64,000 bases of DNA from an uncultured Verrucomicrobiota bacterium (GTDB lineage Bacteria > Verrucomicrobiota > Verrucomicrobiia > Limisphaerales > UBA9464): the NCBI GenBank assembly GCA_903939515.1, contig CAJAHH010000057.1, positions 1 to 64,000 of the forward strand, written 5' to 3'. Of the stretch, positions 25,516-34,212 are shown one piece after another. The position numbers and the translations under genes were made by a program. Within the stretch, counting starts at the first letter, position 1; each line of letters opens with the position of its first letter. Below the pieces are notes generated by a model, which searched no databases, had not been told where the DNA came from, and saw only the letters and a program-made list of their open reading frames with translations.

Positions 25516-27720
25516 TCAGAGCAATTCATCGAGATCGAGACGGTTCTTTATGGCTTCGTAGTCGCTCGAGCCTCTGTTCGTGGAACTCGGGGCTGAAGCT
25601 GGGTGTTCTCCCCGCTTGAATTCGTGGCGCGCGCGGGCGAGGAGCACCAGCGGGGTCAACGGGCAATCCGGGGGTGGCGGATCCACCAGCGACGCAATCC
25701 ACTCCCCTATCGTCACCAACTCCGAAACTCCGCTGCAGACACAGGCAACGATGGCCTCAAAGACCTCGACCTGAGGCGTTGATCGGATCCATGTGGTCGC
25801 AGATTCGGACCGGGTGGAGTCGAGGATTAGATGGCCCCAAGCGGCCCGATGCTGGCTTGAGATGATCAGACCCAGGAAGGGTTTCCTGTCGAACCGCCAA
25901 GCCTCCGGCTTCATCCCGAAGATCGGCTGATACTCAAGTGGAAGGCTCTCAGGAAAGCCGCGAAGCAATCGGTCCGCTCCCAGGGGAGCGGCGTCGTTGC
26001 GACGCGGCCCGACCCCACGGGCAGGCGGCAGGGCGCCGACATCGGTCGCGCACCCTGCCCCGACAGGGATTCCTGCAAGGAAGCTGCGCGCAATCTCACG
26101 GACCACGGGGTTCGTTTGGGAGAGCATGCGGATGGCCACTTTGGACGCGTCTAGCCGGGACGCGGCAATCGCGAGCAGGCGCCCCACGCCGGCGGGCGTT
26201 GGATCCGGAACCGCCGGCCCGCCGAAGCCGACCGCGCACCGCAACTCCTCGGACAGCACGTTCGTGGGTACACGGGAAGCGGCGATCACACCGCCCATCA
26301 TAGACCAGACACCCTCTCTTCCAATGTTGGCGGCCCGGGTGAGCAACTGCTCCCAGATCGGCATCGTTTCCGGGTGGGCGTTGAGATGCTGGATGCCCAG
26401 GCAAGCCACTTGGGACCGGAGGCGCTCCTGGTGCATGGCTGCCACCACGAGGTGCCCAGGCATGTTGCCGCCATCGAGGAACCAGGGGGCGACCGAGGCA
26501 GGCACCGTGAGTCGACCCCATTGAAGGGATTTGACGACCTGAGGACACAACCAGTCGGCAGGGCTCGGAGCCACCCCATCAATCCAGGTCAGGCAGCGGT
26601 TCAGGGCGGCCGAAGCGACCGGCTTTCCGTCGGTGAAGAGGTCCCGCATCTCTTCAAAGATCCGCGCGTCGACATGGGTTCCCACCCCAAACGACAGGGC
26701 GTCCATCAATTCGCCGCTGGGATCGTCACCGCACAGTTCGCAGACCTGGCTAAATATGCGGTCGATACCCTCCATTGGGTCGGCGGCGACCGCCTTACCG
26801 AGACTCTTGGAAAGCACCCAGCGGCAGTCCCGGTCCGTCTCCACCTTCATCCGTGCCAGGAGGACCTCGAGGGCCAGGCTTGGGTCGATGGATTTGGTGT
26901 CAATGAGATCACCCAGCACGCGGGAGGCCTCCGACCGGTTGAACCATTGCTGGTCATTGAGGAAGGGATCCAACGCGTCGAGTGTTCCTCCCTCGATGCT
27001 TTCAAGGACTGCGACGACCGGCTCCTGAACAACCTTCCGATCAACCTTGGCGAGGCGTTCGAGCTCCAGCCGTCCAGGTTCGCCCAACCGGGCGAGGCAC
27101 CCCGCGGCCCTCAATGCGAACTTACCGTCACCCAAGGTCAAGATGCGGCGGATGGTCTCGACCATCCCCGCCGGTGCGTGCACCGAGGTGAGCTGGAAGA
27201 TGGCCTTGAAGGCTTCCTGAAACATCCATCCCCGATCCACCAAGGCCCGAGTGGCGTCAGCGAACCGTCCCTCCTTTGATCCCAGCGCGACCTCGAGGTG
27301 GGCCAGACCGCAGAGCATCGCGCTGACCACCTCGTCGTCACCTTCCTCGCCACGGCCGATCTCCAACAACAGCAGACGGTAAAAAATCTCGGCCTGTGCT
27401 TCGGCCCTGCCCAGAGGAAGGCCGCAACTGATGGCCGCGAGGGTCCGGGTCTCGAGGTCTTCGCTGTCCTGCAGACCAAATCGCCGACTTGCCACCGACA
27501 AGCCCAAATGGGCGTGCGCCGTTCGGCGACGGTCCGGATCTAGGACCACCACCAACCACCAAGGAAACACATCGGCCAGGCTTGGCAGGCCGACCTCCGC
27601 TTCGGGCCCCTCTGCATGCCAGAATCCCATCGCCTTGAGGCGGGAGGAGAGAATTCCCTGCGGAAGGATTCCGGGGTGGTTGGGAATGGGTTGACCGGAG
27701 CCGATCGTGATCAAGTGCAT
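25516..27720 (-). CDS. HEAT-repeat-like protein, first gene of twin AAA/VWA operon, copy B
   Basis: 734 residues from ATG 27720; ATG 27732 is the alternative. The later start gives a gapless N-terminal alignment with copy A. Shared features are FPW near residue 59, HLGL-x(5)-RR-[FY]-GL, SC-x-LP-x-G, CGLAHLE, the helical repeats (RAAGCLARLGEPGRLELERL; WFNRSEASRVLGDLI) and a tract containing LLAIAASRLDASK versus LLAVSASALQGCA. The C-terminus again ends acidic and hydrophobic (RLDLDELL). It is separated from the ATPase gene by only 5 nt, so the three genes form one operon. A near-perfect copy of the island operator lies 28 nt before the start. Confidence 0.85.
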   Translation of the reverse strand: MHLITIGSGQPIPNHPGILPQGILSSRLKAMGFWHAEGPEAEVGLPSLADVFPWWLVVVLDPDRRRTAHAHLGLSVASRRFGLQDSEDLETRTLAAISCGLPLGRAEAQAEIFYRLLLLEIGRGEEGDDEVVSAMLCGLAHLEVALGSKEGRFADATRALVDRGWMFQEAFKAIFQLTSVHAPAGMVETIRRILTLGDGKFALRAAGCLARLGEPGRLELERLAKVDRKVVQEPVVAVLESIEGGTLDALDPFLNDQQWFNRSEASRVLGDLIDTKSIDPSLALEVLLARMKVETDRDCRWVLSKSLGKAVAADPMEGIDRIFSQVCELCGDDPSGELMDALSFGVGTHVDARIFEEMRDLFTDGKPVASAALNRCLTWIDGVAPSPADWLCPQVVKSLQWGRLTVPASVAPWFLDGGNMPGHLVVAAMHQERLRSQVACLGIQHLNAHPETMPIWEQLLTRAANIGREGVWSMMGGVIAASRVPTNVLSEELRCAVGFGGPAVPDPTPAGVGRLLAIAASRLDASKVAIRMLSQTNPVVREIARSFLAGIPVGAGCATDVGALPPARGVGPRRNDAAPLGADRLLRGFPESLPLEYQPIFGMKPEAWRFDRKPFLGLIISSQHRAAWGHLILDSTRSESATTWIRSTPQVEVFEAIVACVCSGVSELVTIGEWIASLVDPPPPDCPLTPLVLLARARHEFKRGEHPASAPSSTNRGSSDYEAIKNRLDLDELL

Positions 27721-27748
27721 CGTCGACCCCATGAATACCGGAGATGGG

Positions 27749-27763
27749 TGACATTCTTCGTCA
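27749..27763. promoter_or_regulatory. Palindromic operator before copy B (one mismatch)
   Basis: TGACA TTCTT CGTCA, embedded in the perfect inverted repeat GGTGAC-N7-GTCACC (27747-27765), lies 28 nt upstream of the preferred start of the copy B operon. Position and sequence parallel the copy A site, which lies 23 nt upstream. Confidence 0.55.
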
Positions 27764-27924
27764 CCTCCCCCAGATTTCGACGATTTATCTACAGGCGACT
27801 AAACCATCAGAAGGACTCTGGAGCCTCACCCCCGGGGTCGCTTGAATCGCCACAGATGGAACTTGAGCCGATCCGATGCGCTGGCTGGGCCAGACATCCC
27901 ACCCACCCGCTTCCGCCCCCCGAC

Positions 27925-29157
27925 CTAAACTTTCAGCGAAGCGATGCCTTGAGCCCAGGCGGTACGCATGCGGTCGGCGATCTCGCCGGCCCGTGGATCC
28001 AGTTCGGTCATGTCTTTCAGGTCGTGGGAGACTTGGGCCACCGCTTCGATCACCTCGGCCACGATTTCCCTCGCGGCTTTTTCGGTGAGCAGGCAACGCT
28101 GACGGGCAAATCGCACCAGGCGCTTTGCGTCGGGCCACCGCTTGGTGCCATCCAACATCAACGCCAGGGTGTCGTTGGGCAGATAGGCGGCGGTGGTGAC
28201 AATATCGAAGGTCGGGGCCAAGGAAACCCACCCCGTCGCGTCGTCATAAACTACCCCAAAATTTTTCCGGTGGGCATCCCCGTTGCGCACTGCCACCGAG
28301 AGGACCAAGGCTCGAAAGAATTGAGCCAATTGGGTCGCCGTCCCGTCAGGCCCCCGCAACGTCCCGGTCAGGGTGGACGCCAGTTGTTCGTAGCTTCCCA
28401 CATACTTTTCGCGGGACAATCGACCGTCCAGAGCGCACCCGTCTTCGAAGGCGAGGTAAGAACCGTCGGGTTTCAAGTCGAAGCGCTCGACGATCAGCAG
28501 ATGCCCTCCAGAGGCGATTTCGACCGGTGGAACCGGCAGGCCAGCACGCCGCGCCGCCTTCAGACACAAGAACTCATTGGAGACGAGCCCGGGATGCCTC
28601 ACCGCATCGAAGGACTTGACGATATGTGTGGTTCCACGGGCCGTCAGCCGATCACCGACCGGCACCCGACTGAACTTGCTCGTGCCCAGGGTCCCATCAT
28701 CGCGGATTAACAACTTGGGTTGAACCCCCGCCACGCCAGAATACCGCGCATACCGTCGCAGCAGATCGGCAAACAATCCATCGGTCCCTCGACTGGACAG
28801 GAGTTCGCGCAAATTCTGGGAAGGCACCTCGTCCAGATGCTCTGCCGAGGCTCCAAACCGCAACCGCCCAATGAGTGAGCGCCCAACGATCTCGAGCAAC
28901 GCAAGGTCATCGAACACGGGCAACGCTTTGGCGAACAGTTGGTTCAACGCCTCGCGGAGAGCACCCTCCGGCAAGTTCATATCGAACACCGGGTGCAGCA
29001 CCGTGAGACGCTCAGCCGGGTAGGACGAACCGGCCACAGGCATCAGCAGGGAGACAGCCAAGCTTTCCGGCACCCCAACTTCATAGGCAAAGCGGTGGGT
29101 CGGTTCACCCCGTGAAAGAGTTCCAACCCGGCGTCGATGGACAAAGACTTCAGACAT
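27925..29157 (-). CDS. hipA: HipA-family serine/threonine kinase toxin
   Basis: 410 residues, typical HipA length. Motifs in order: SGVAGVQPKLL (about 140-150, the HipA autophosphorylation and P-loop region), nucleotide-binding Lys181 in HIVK, Asn-Glu at 194-195 (SNEFLCLKAARRAGLPV), catalytic NGDAHRKN (Asn292, Asp294, His296, Lys298) and metal-binding PTFDIV (Asp318). HipA proteins phosphorylate aminoacyl-tRNA synthetases such as GltX and cause growth arrest. The start overlaps the hipB stop by 8 nt, giving the classic antitoxin-toxin order. All catalytic residues are present, so the toxin looks intact. The pair lies 204 nt upstream of the copy B operon on the same strand. Confidence 0.93.
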   Translation of the reverse strand: MSEVFVHRRRVGTLSRGEPTHRFAYEVGVPESLAVSLLMPVAGSSYPAERLTVLHPVFDMNLPEGALREALNQLFAKALPVFDDLALLEIVGRSLIGRLRFGASAEHLDEVPSQNLRELLSSRGTDGLFADLLRRYARYSGVAGVQPKLLIRDDGTLGTSKFSRVPVGDRLTARGTTHIVKSFDAVRHPGLVSNEFLCLKAARRAGLPVPPVEIASGGHLLIVERFDLKPDGSYLAFEDGCALDGRLSREKYVGSYEQLASTLTGTLRGPDGTATQLAQFFRALVLSVAVRNGDAHRKNFGVVYDDATGWVSLAPTFDIVTTAAYLPNDTLALMLDGTKRWPDAKRLVRFARQRCLLTEKAAREIVAEVIEAVAQVSHDLKDMTELDPRAGEIADRMRTAWAQGIASLKV

Positions 29158-29464
29158 CAGATGGGCTGGGCTTCAAATTCGCCAAGAGGCTGTCGGTCTC
29201 CTTAAACGCAGCCTGACGCTCCTCGCGATTCCGCGAATAGGCTTCTTGCAAGGTCAAGGCGCGGCGAGGTCGAACGAGGATTTCCAAGCCGAGGCGATCA
29301 CAAATCAAGGCGACCTTGCGGATTCCAAGGTCACCGATCACACCGTTCTCCAGTTGGGAAAGGGTGGCGCGGCTCATCGCTAAGCGACGGGCCAACTCAG
29401 CCTGGGTCAGACCGGCCGTTCGGCGAGCGCTTCGAAGGATCTCTCCTGTCTCGGTCAGATTCAT
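29150..29464 (-). CDS. hipB: HipB-like Xre-family antitoxin
   Basis: 104 residues. An Xre-type helix-turn-helix fills about residues 6-62 (LRSARRTAGLTQAELARRLA, MSRATLSQLENG). A short basic and Gln/Glu-rich tail follows, of the kind that contacts HipA. It is expected to bind its own promoter and to neutralise HipA. The leader region is AT-rich and contains a small palindrome just upstream of the start, suited to autoregulation. The first-gene position and the overlap with hipA support a coupled toxin-antitoxin operon. Confidence 0.92.
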   Translation of the reverse strand: MNLTETGEILRSARRTAGLTQAELARRLAMSRATLSQLENGVIGDLGIRKVALICDRLGLEILVRPRRALTLQEAYSRNREERQAAFKETDSLLANLKPSPSDV

Positions 29465-29476
29465 GTTTTATCTTTG

Positions 29477-29489
29477 ATTCATTTTGAAT
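29477..29489. promoter_or_regulatory. Palindrome ATTCA-N3-TGAAT before hipB
   Basis: A 5-bp-arm inverted repeat lies 13 nt upstream of the hipB start within an AT-rich promoter-like region that also contains TATATAAAA on the minus strand. It is a plausible HipB operator, by analogy with autoregulated hipBA operons. The site is short and unproven. Confidence 0.35.
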
Positions 29490-29719
29490 GTTTTAGAGGG
29501 CTTATCAATATTTTTGTTTTATATACAATACATTTTCCAGAGTAACCCCAGTCCATCGAAGCCCGAACGCGGTTGTCACCGAATGCCGCAAGATTAGCCC
29601 GCAGCGGCAACGGCGACTCCGTTGGGCGACTGGGAATCCAAGCCCTGAAAGAAACGGCGTCTACCTCGCCCATCACCCCGCCCCTTCCCAAGGATCGGGC
29701 CTGGGTCCACTCTCGTGGC

Positions 29720-30481
29720 ATGAAGCTGATCGGTGTCATTCCTGCTCGATATGCCTCCACACGGTTTCCGGGCAAGCCGCTGCACCCCATCGCCGGGATC
29801 CCTCTCATTCAACGGGTGGTCGAGCGGTGCCGATTATCCCCCGCCCTGTCCGAGGTCATCGTGGCCACCGATGACGAGCGCATCGCCGCGTTCGCCCGCG
29901 GATTCTGCCGCGTGGAAATGACCCGCGACGATCACCCGAGCGGCACCGACCGGATCGCTGAAGTCGCCTCCCGGGTCCCGGCCGACGGCTACATTAATAT
30001 CCAGGGCGATGAACCCCTCATGGATCCGGCCGTCATTAATGCCGTGGCCGAGGCGCTGCGCGACAGCGACATGAGCACGGCGTCCACACCTATCCGGGAC
30101 CTCGCCGAGTTCGACAATCCCAACGTGGTGAAGGTGGTGACCACTGCCGGGGGACGTGCCCTGTATTTCTCACGGCGGACGATCCCCTACCTCCGGGACG
30201 CCGCTCAGAAATCGCTGGCTGAACAATGGGCCAGCTACCCGTTCCAGAAGCACCTCGGCATCTACGGTTACCGGCGCGACACCCTGCTGCGCTTGGTGGG
30301 ATTCCCGGTGTCGCCACTCGAAGCCGCGGAGAAACTCGAACAACTGCGCGCTCTCGAAAACGGCTTCAGCATCGCCGTGGCTCGGGTGGAGCATGACAGC
30401 GTGGGGGTGGATGTCCCCACCGATGTGGCACGCGTCGAAGCCTTGCTGGCGAGCACCGCGTCGGTGACCCACTGCGCATGA
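29720..30481 (+). CDS. kdsB: 3-deoxy-manno-octulosonate cytidylyltransferase
   Basis: 253 residues from ATG 29720, the usual size. The frame is open further upstream (29573), but that extension has no similarity to KdsB, whose N-terminus is the nucleotide-binding MKLIGVIPARYASTRFPGKP. Other hallmarks are VATDDERI, DHPSGTDRIAEV and NIQGDEPL. The enzyme makes CMP-Kdo from CTP and Kdo for lipopolysaccharide inner core synthesis in the cytoplasm, which implies a Gram-negative envelope with LPS. The stop overlaps the start of the ABC exporter gene by 4 nt (ATGA). Confidence 0.95.
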   Translation: MKLIGVIPARYASTRFPGKPLHPIAGIPLIQRVVERCRLSPALSEVIVATDDERIAAFARGFCRVEMTRDDHPSGTDRIAEVASRVPADGYINIQGDEPLMDPAVINAVAEALRDSDMSTASTPIRDLAEFDNPNVVKVVTTAGGRALYFSRRTIPYLRDAAQKSLAEQWASYPFQKHLGIYGYRRDTLLRLVGFPVSPLEAAEKLEQLRALENGFSIAVARVEHDSVGVDVPTDVARVEALLASTASVTHCA

Positions 30482-32151
30482 AGTGGCTGATCCCGACGCT
30501 GCGAATCTACCGACCCGACGCACCTCGCTGCGCCGCTGCGCTCGGCTTGGTCGGATTGACGACCGCCGCCGCGGTGATTAAGCCGTGGCCCTTGGCGTGG
30601 ATCCTGGATGCCTTGTCGGGCCGCTCCGGAGAAACCCACTCCATCACTCGCTGGACGCTGGCTATCCTAGGGGCCTACTTGTTGCACGGTCTCCTCGGGG
30701 CCGCCCAACAAAACCTGGTGATTAGCCTCGGGCTGCGAGGCCTTCAACGCATCCGCCATCAAGTCTTCGAGCGCCTGCTGCGACTGTCGCCACGCGAAGT
30801 CCAGGGAACCGCGGCCGGTGACTGGATTTACCGGGCCACCTGGGACACCTACGCCTTTCAGACTCTCTTCACTCACGGCATTTTCACCGGCCTGACCGCG
30901 GGCGCCGGTGTGATCGCCATGACGGTGGTGATGGCACGCATCCACCTGCCACTGACGGCCGTGGCGCTGGCCACCGTGCCACCCCTGCTCATCGTCATGC
31001 GGGTGTTCGGTCCTCGCCTCCAACGGGCGGCTGCACACGCCCAGACGGCCGATGCCGGGATCGCCACCGCCGTCCAACAAGGGGTGGCCAACCTGTCCCT
31101 GATTCAGGCGTTCACCCGCGAATCGACCCTGACGGCCGCCTTCGACCAACAGGCCGGTGAAGCCTTCCGCGCTCGGCAGCACCAACATTGTTCCGAGATT
31201 CTGTATTTGGCCGCGGTGGCCGCGATCCTGGCCGCCGGGACCGCCGGAATCGTGGCCCTCGGATCCCGGGAGGTCACCGCCGGACGCCTCACACTCGGCG
31301 AGTTGCTGGTTTTTTTGGCGTATCTGGCGCAGCTCTATGAGCCCTTGAACCAATTGTCGCACCTCGGCGGCACCCTCTCCACGGCCCAGGCCAGTGCCCA
31401 ACGGGTGCTCGAATGGCTCGACACGCCGGACCATTCCGCCAGCGGCACCACGCCGGCGCCCCGCCCCGCCACCGGAGTAGACCTGGAGTTCACTGGCGTG
31501 GGCTTCGCCTACGATGCCAGCAGACCGGTGCTCCAAGGACTCCATCTCCGCCTCAAGCCCGGGGAGATCGTCGCCATCGTCGGACCCAGCGGTGCAGGCA
31601 AGACCACCTTGCTGCAATTAATCCCCCGATTCCTGGAACCCGCCTCGGGGATGGTCCGCTGGTGCGGCCTCGACCTGAAGAGCCTGGATCGGGAAAGCCT
31701 CCGCCAGCAGGTGTCGTGGGTCTTGCAGGAACCCCTGCTTCTGTCGGCGACGGTCGCCGAAAACATCGGATTTGGCCGCGACGGGGCCACTCGCGCCGAG
31801 ATCGAGGCCGCGGCCCACGCCGCCCAGGCCCATGCGTTCATCGTGCGCCTGCCTCAGGGTTACGACACCCGCGTGGGCGATGGATCTGCTCGCTTGAGCG
31901 TCGGCGAAAAACAGCGCATTCACCTGGCCCGAGCCTTCCTCAAAGATGCCCCGGTGCTGCTGCTCGACGAGCCCACCAGCGCCCTCGATGGCGAGAGCGA
32001 GTTGGCCGTGATGGCGGCCGTGCAACGCCTCACCCAGGGCCGCACCACACTCATGGTCGCGCACCGTCCCGAAACCCTTCACATCGCCCACCGCATCGTG
32101 CGCTTGGAGGGCGGAGCACTTATCGAAGAACCCGCCCGCGGGCCTCGGTGA
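30478..32151 (+). CDS. MsbA-like ABC exporter, fused permease and ATPase
   Basis: 557 residues, a half-transporter. An ABC type-1 membrane domain with about six helices covers residues 1-310. The ATPase domain has Walker A GPSGAGKTTLL (from residue 369), Q-loop WVLQEPLLLSATVAENIGFG, a variant signature LSVGE (from 473; LSGGQ is usual), Walker B VLLLDEPTSALD and H-loop MVAHRPET. Translational coupling to kdsB suggests a role in lipid A-core or another envelope lipid flip, as for MsbA, but sequence alone does not fix the substrate; multidrug export is the alternative. Confidence 0.88.
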   Translation: MKWLIPTLRIYRPDAPRCAAALGLVGLTTAAAVIKPWPLAWILDALSGRSGETHSITRWTLAILGAYLLHGLLGAAQQNLVISLGLRGLQRIRHQVFERLLRLSPREVQGTAAGDWIYRATWDTYAFQTLFTHGIFTGLTAGAGVIAMTVVMARIHLPLTAVALATVPPLLIVMRVFGPRLQRAAAHAQTADAGIATAVQQGVANLSLIQAFTRESTLTAAFDQQAGEAFRARQHQHCSEILYLAAVAAILAAGTAGIVALGSREVTAGRLTLGELLVFLAYLAQLYEPLNQLSHLGGTLSTAQASAQRVLEWLDTPDHSASGTTPAPRPATGVDLEFTGVGFAYDASRPVLQGLHLRLKPGEIVAIVGPSGAGKTTLLQLIPRFLEPASGMVRWCGLDLKSLDRESLRQQVSWVLQEPLLLSATVAENIGFGRDGATRAEIEAAAHAAQAHAFIVRLPQGYDTRVGDGSARLSVGEKQRIHLARAFLKDAPVLLLDEPTSALDGESELAVMAAVQRLTQGRTTLMVAHRPETLHIAHRIVRLEGGALIEEPARGPR

Positions 32152-32178
32152 TCAGGTCTAAAAACCCCGCATCACCGA

Positions 32179-32200
32179 TCGAACTCGGGCTCGGGTTCGA
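32179..32200. terminator. Possible hairpin between convergent genes
   Basis: TCGAAC (32179-32184) and GTTCGA (32195-32200) can pair in the 63-bp gap between the ABC exporter and the convergent isochorismatase-like gene. The stem is short and no T-run follows, so this is a weak terminator candidate. Confidence 0.3.
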
Positions 32201-32214
32201 GCTCGGCTCGTCGA

Positions 32215-33792
32215 TCACCGCTGAATCACGAATCCGGCCTCAGCCCAGTCGGCGAAATCCTCGCGAGATCCGTTGCCGGCATCCATGGCCACCAAACTCA
32301 ATCGTCGGGCCCCAGCTGGGATGGGCACATCGAAGTGCCAAGCGGTGGTCTTCACCCGCATCACCGGGCTGACCGCGGCCTCCTTGCCGTCAATCAGCAC
32401 CTTGAACACCACGCTCGGAAACTGGGCCAGATTGGACCCATTGCTCACCTCCAGCAGGTTCTCGTCAGCCCCGGCCAAGGCCACGAAGCGTCGGAACTCC
32501 GGCTTCAGCGCATACTCCACGGCACACGGTGCATGCACGCCGAGGCCGCGGGTGTAGGTGGTGCGATTGACCCGCAGCGGACCACCCAAATTAGATCGAT
32601 CGGTCTGGGGCGGCCGAGTGTTGCCCGAGTAGCGCACATCGCCTCCGTACGTGTGCCCGAAACCCACGCTGCGAGTGGGCTTGAGGGTCGAGAGCCGCAC
32701 ATCGGGTTGCGGCGGCAGAGGTCCATTCTTGGCGAAGGAGCCCTCCGATTCGAGGCACACTGCGCGGCCATGCTGAAACGCCCCAACCCGCAGGCGAGTT
32801 GTCTCCGATACGGCCATTGGTTTAGTGTACTTCATCGACTTGGGCGTGGGGGCAGAGCCATCCAGCGTGTAGCGGATTTCCGCTCCGGGCTGCAGCGGTG
32901 CCGACAATGTCACGGTGATGGGCTTCTCGAAGAGGTGGGGACGCAATCGGGTGCCCCAAGGCGTGATGCGCACCGGGTCTACCACCCAGTCCTTGCGCCA
33001 GCGGCCGAGCCGCGACAGTTCCTCCTGGAAATGGATTGTCGGAGCCAGGTGCTTCTCGAAATGAGCCACCACCTGCTCGGTGTTGAGGTCGGGTGTGAAA
33101 TTGCGGGCCGGATCGTAGCCGGGGTGCGCATCGGTCATGTCGCGGGCCAGCACACACTGGAGACCGGCCGACTTCATCGCGCGCAGGCCCATGGGCTTGC
33201 CCAACAGGCAGACCTGGGTGTGGAACCCGACATAAATGAGATGGGTCAGGCCGTACTTTTGGCATAGCGCGTACACCTCGGCCTGCGTGTCCGGCATCCA
33301 ATCGTCGCGGCCAATGACTAGGTCCGGGTGCATCCCATCCCAACCATAATTGCCGCCGCAGCGTTCGGCCCCGCAGGCACAACCTCCGGCATCGGGCACC
33401 GGCGGGCAGGTGACATTCACGGCGGCCGGTACCGTTATTTTCGGCAGGTTGAACACCGCCTCCCGCTGCGGATATCCGACGTAATTGTCCACCACATCGC
33501 TCGGGCAAAGGAAGACAGGCATTCCCATATCGCGGGCAGCAGCCAGAGCCTTATTAATGCGGGGTACGAAGGCATCCACCCGCATGGTGGCCGTCTTGCA
33601 CCAGTGGTAGTTCCAGATATCCACCGCAACCACGCCGATGCGCGACGAATCCACCTGCTCGTGGGTGATGACGATTTTGCCCGTTTGGGGGTCGCGGGTT
33701 TGGAGGCTCCAGCGAACGGGCACCGCGGAAATCCGCGGCAGGAATCCCAGGCACAAGAGGAGGGCGAACCACGGTCGGGTAAAGGTGTTCAT
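32215..33792 (-). CDS. Secreted isochorismatase-like cysteine hydrolase with NPCBM domain
   Basis: 525 residues. A signal peptide (about 1-23) is followed by an isochorismatase-like hydrolase domain (about 50-260) with the candidate catalytic Asp58 (VAVDIWNYHW) and nucleophile Cys195 (GFHTQVCLLG). A chitobiase-type CHB_HEX_C segment (about 300-345, EIRYTLDGSAPTPKSMKYTK) and a C-terminal NPCBM carbohydrate-binding domain (about 380-525, GLGVHAPCAVEYALKPEFRR) follow. A Cys-rich loop (GGCACGAERCGG, about 136-147) is inserted before the nucleophile region and is not usual for the family. It probably acts outside the cytoplasm on an amide or ester attached to a polysaccharide. The exact substrate is unknown. 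Confidence 0.85.
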   Translation of the reverse strand: MNTFTRPWFALLLCLGFLPRISAVPVRWSLQTRDPQTGKIVITHEQVDSSRIGVVAVDIWNYHWCKTATMRVDAFVPRINKALAAARDMGMPVFLCPSDVVDNYVGYPQREAVFNLPKITVPAAVNVTCPPVPDAGGCACGAERCGGNYGWDGMHPDLVIGRDDWMPDTQAEVYALCQKYGLTHLIYVGFHTQVCLLGKPMGLRAMKSAGLQCVLARDMTDAHPGYDPARNFTPDLNTEQVVAHFEKHLAPTIHFQEELSRLGRWRKDWVVDPVRITPWGTRLRPHLFEKPITVTLSAPLQPGAEIRYTLDGSAPTPKSMKYTKPMAVSETTRLRVGAFQHGRAVCLESEGSFAKNGPLPPQPDVRLSTLKPTRSVGFGHTYGGDVRYSGNTRPPQTDRSNLGGPLRVNRTTYTRGLGVHAPCAVEYALKPEFRRFVALAGADENLLEVSNGSNLAQFPSVVFKVLIDGKEAAVSPVMRVKTTAWHFDVPIPAGARRLSLVAMDAGNGSREDFADWAEAGFVIQR

Positions 33793-33864
33793 GGAAGCAG
33801 AGGGGACTGCCGTTCATACAACCGTCAAACGGCCGCCCTCGCAAGCCACTCCTCAAACCACTGC

Positions 33865-34212
33865 TCACGGATCCCGCAAGATCGGCGGCGTGGTTTTTCG
33901 GAGATCCCGAAAAATTTGTAATGAGGTCACCAGCGACCAGAGCCAGGCCGCCCCGAACAAGGCTCCGCCCACGATCAACCCTTGCGAGGGGGGCCAGGAG
34001 ACCGAGTCGCCGGCCTGTAGGCCTTCCCATGCCCCTAGGACCAACTCCCAAAACCAAAACAGGATAGCGATAAAGCCTGAAACGGACAAACCCATCTGCA
34101 AAAGGCCCACCCCTCGGTGACCCGCCAAGTAAGACCCCAACCCGGGCGTGGCTCCCAGGTTGATCGCCAACGCCGTCCAACCCATCGATCGACTACGAGG
34201 CTTTTCGGCCAT
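33865..34212 (-). CDS. Small integral membrane protein
   Basis: About 115 residues from ATG 34212 (MAEKPRSRS); ATG 34233 would add seven residues. Three hydrophobic helices are predicted (AINLGATPGLGSYLAG; GFIAILFWFWELVLGA; LIVGGALFGAAWLWSLV). The PGLGSYLAGHRGVGLLQMG segment resembles TM2/DUF-type small membrane proteins. The start lies inside the end of the upstream membrane-protein gene, so translation is coupled. Function is unknown. Confidence 0.7.
   Translation of the reverse strand: MAEKPRSRSMGWTALAINLGATPGLGSYLAGHRGVGLLQMGLSVSGFIAILFWFWELVLGAWEGLQAGDSVSWPPSQGLIVGGALFGAAWLWSLVTSLQIFRDLRKTTPPILRDP

Noticed and set aside
10057-27763. The island as a recent inverted duplication or an invertible segment
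   Set aside because: The two operons are homologous but too diverged at sequence level for recent duplication, and no long inverted nucleotide repeats or recombinase gene were seen.
29573-29719. N-terminal extension of kdsB from 29573
   Set aside because: The extra 49 residues have no similarity to KdsB, whose conserved N-terminus begins exactly at ATG 29720.
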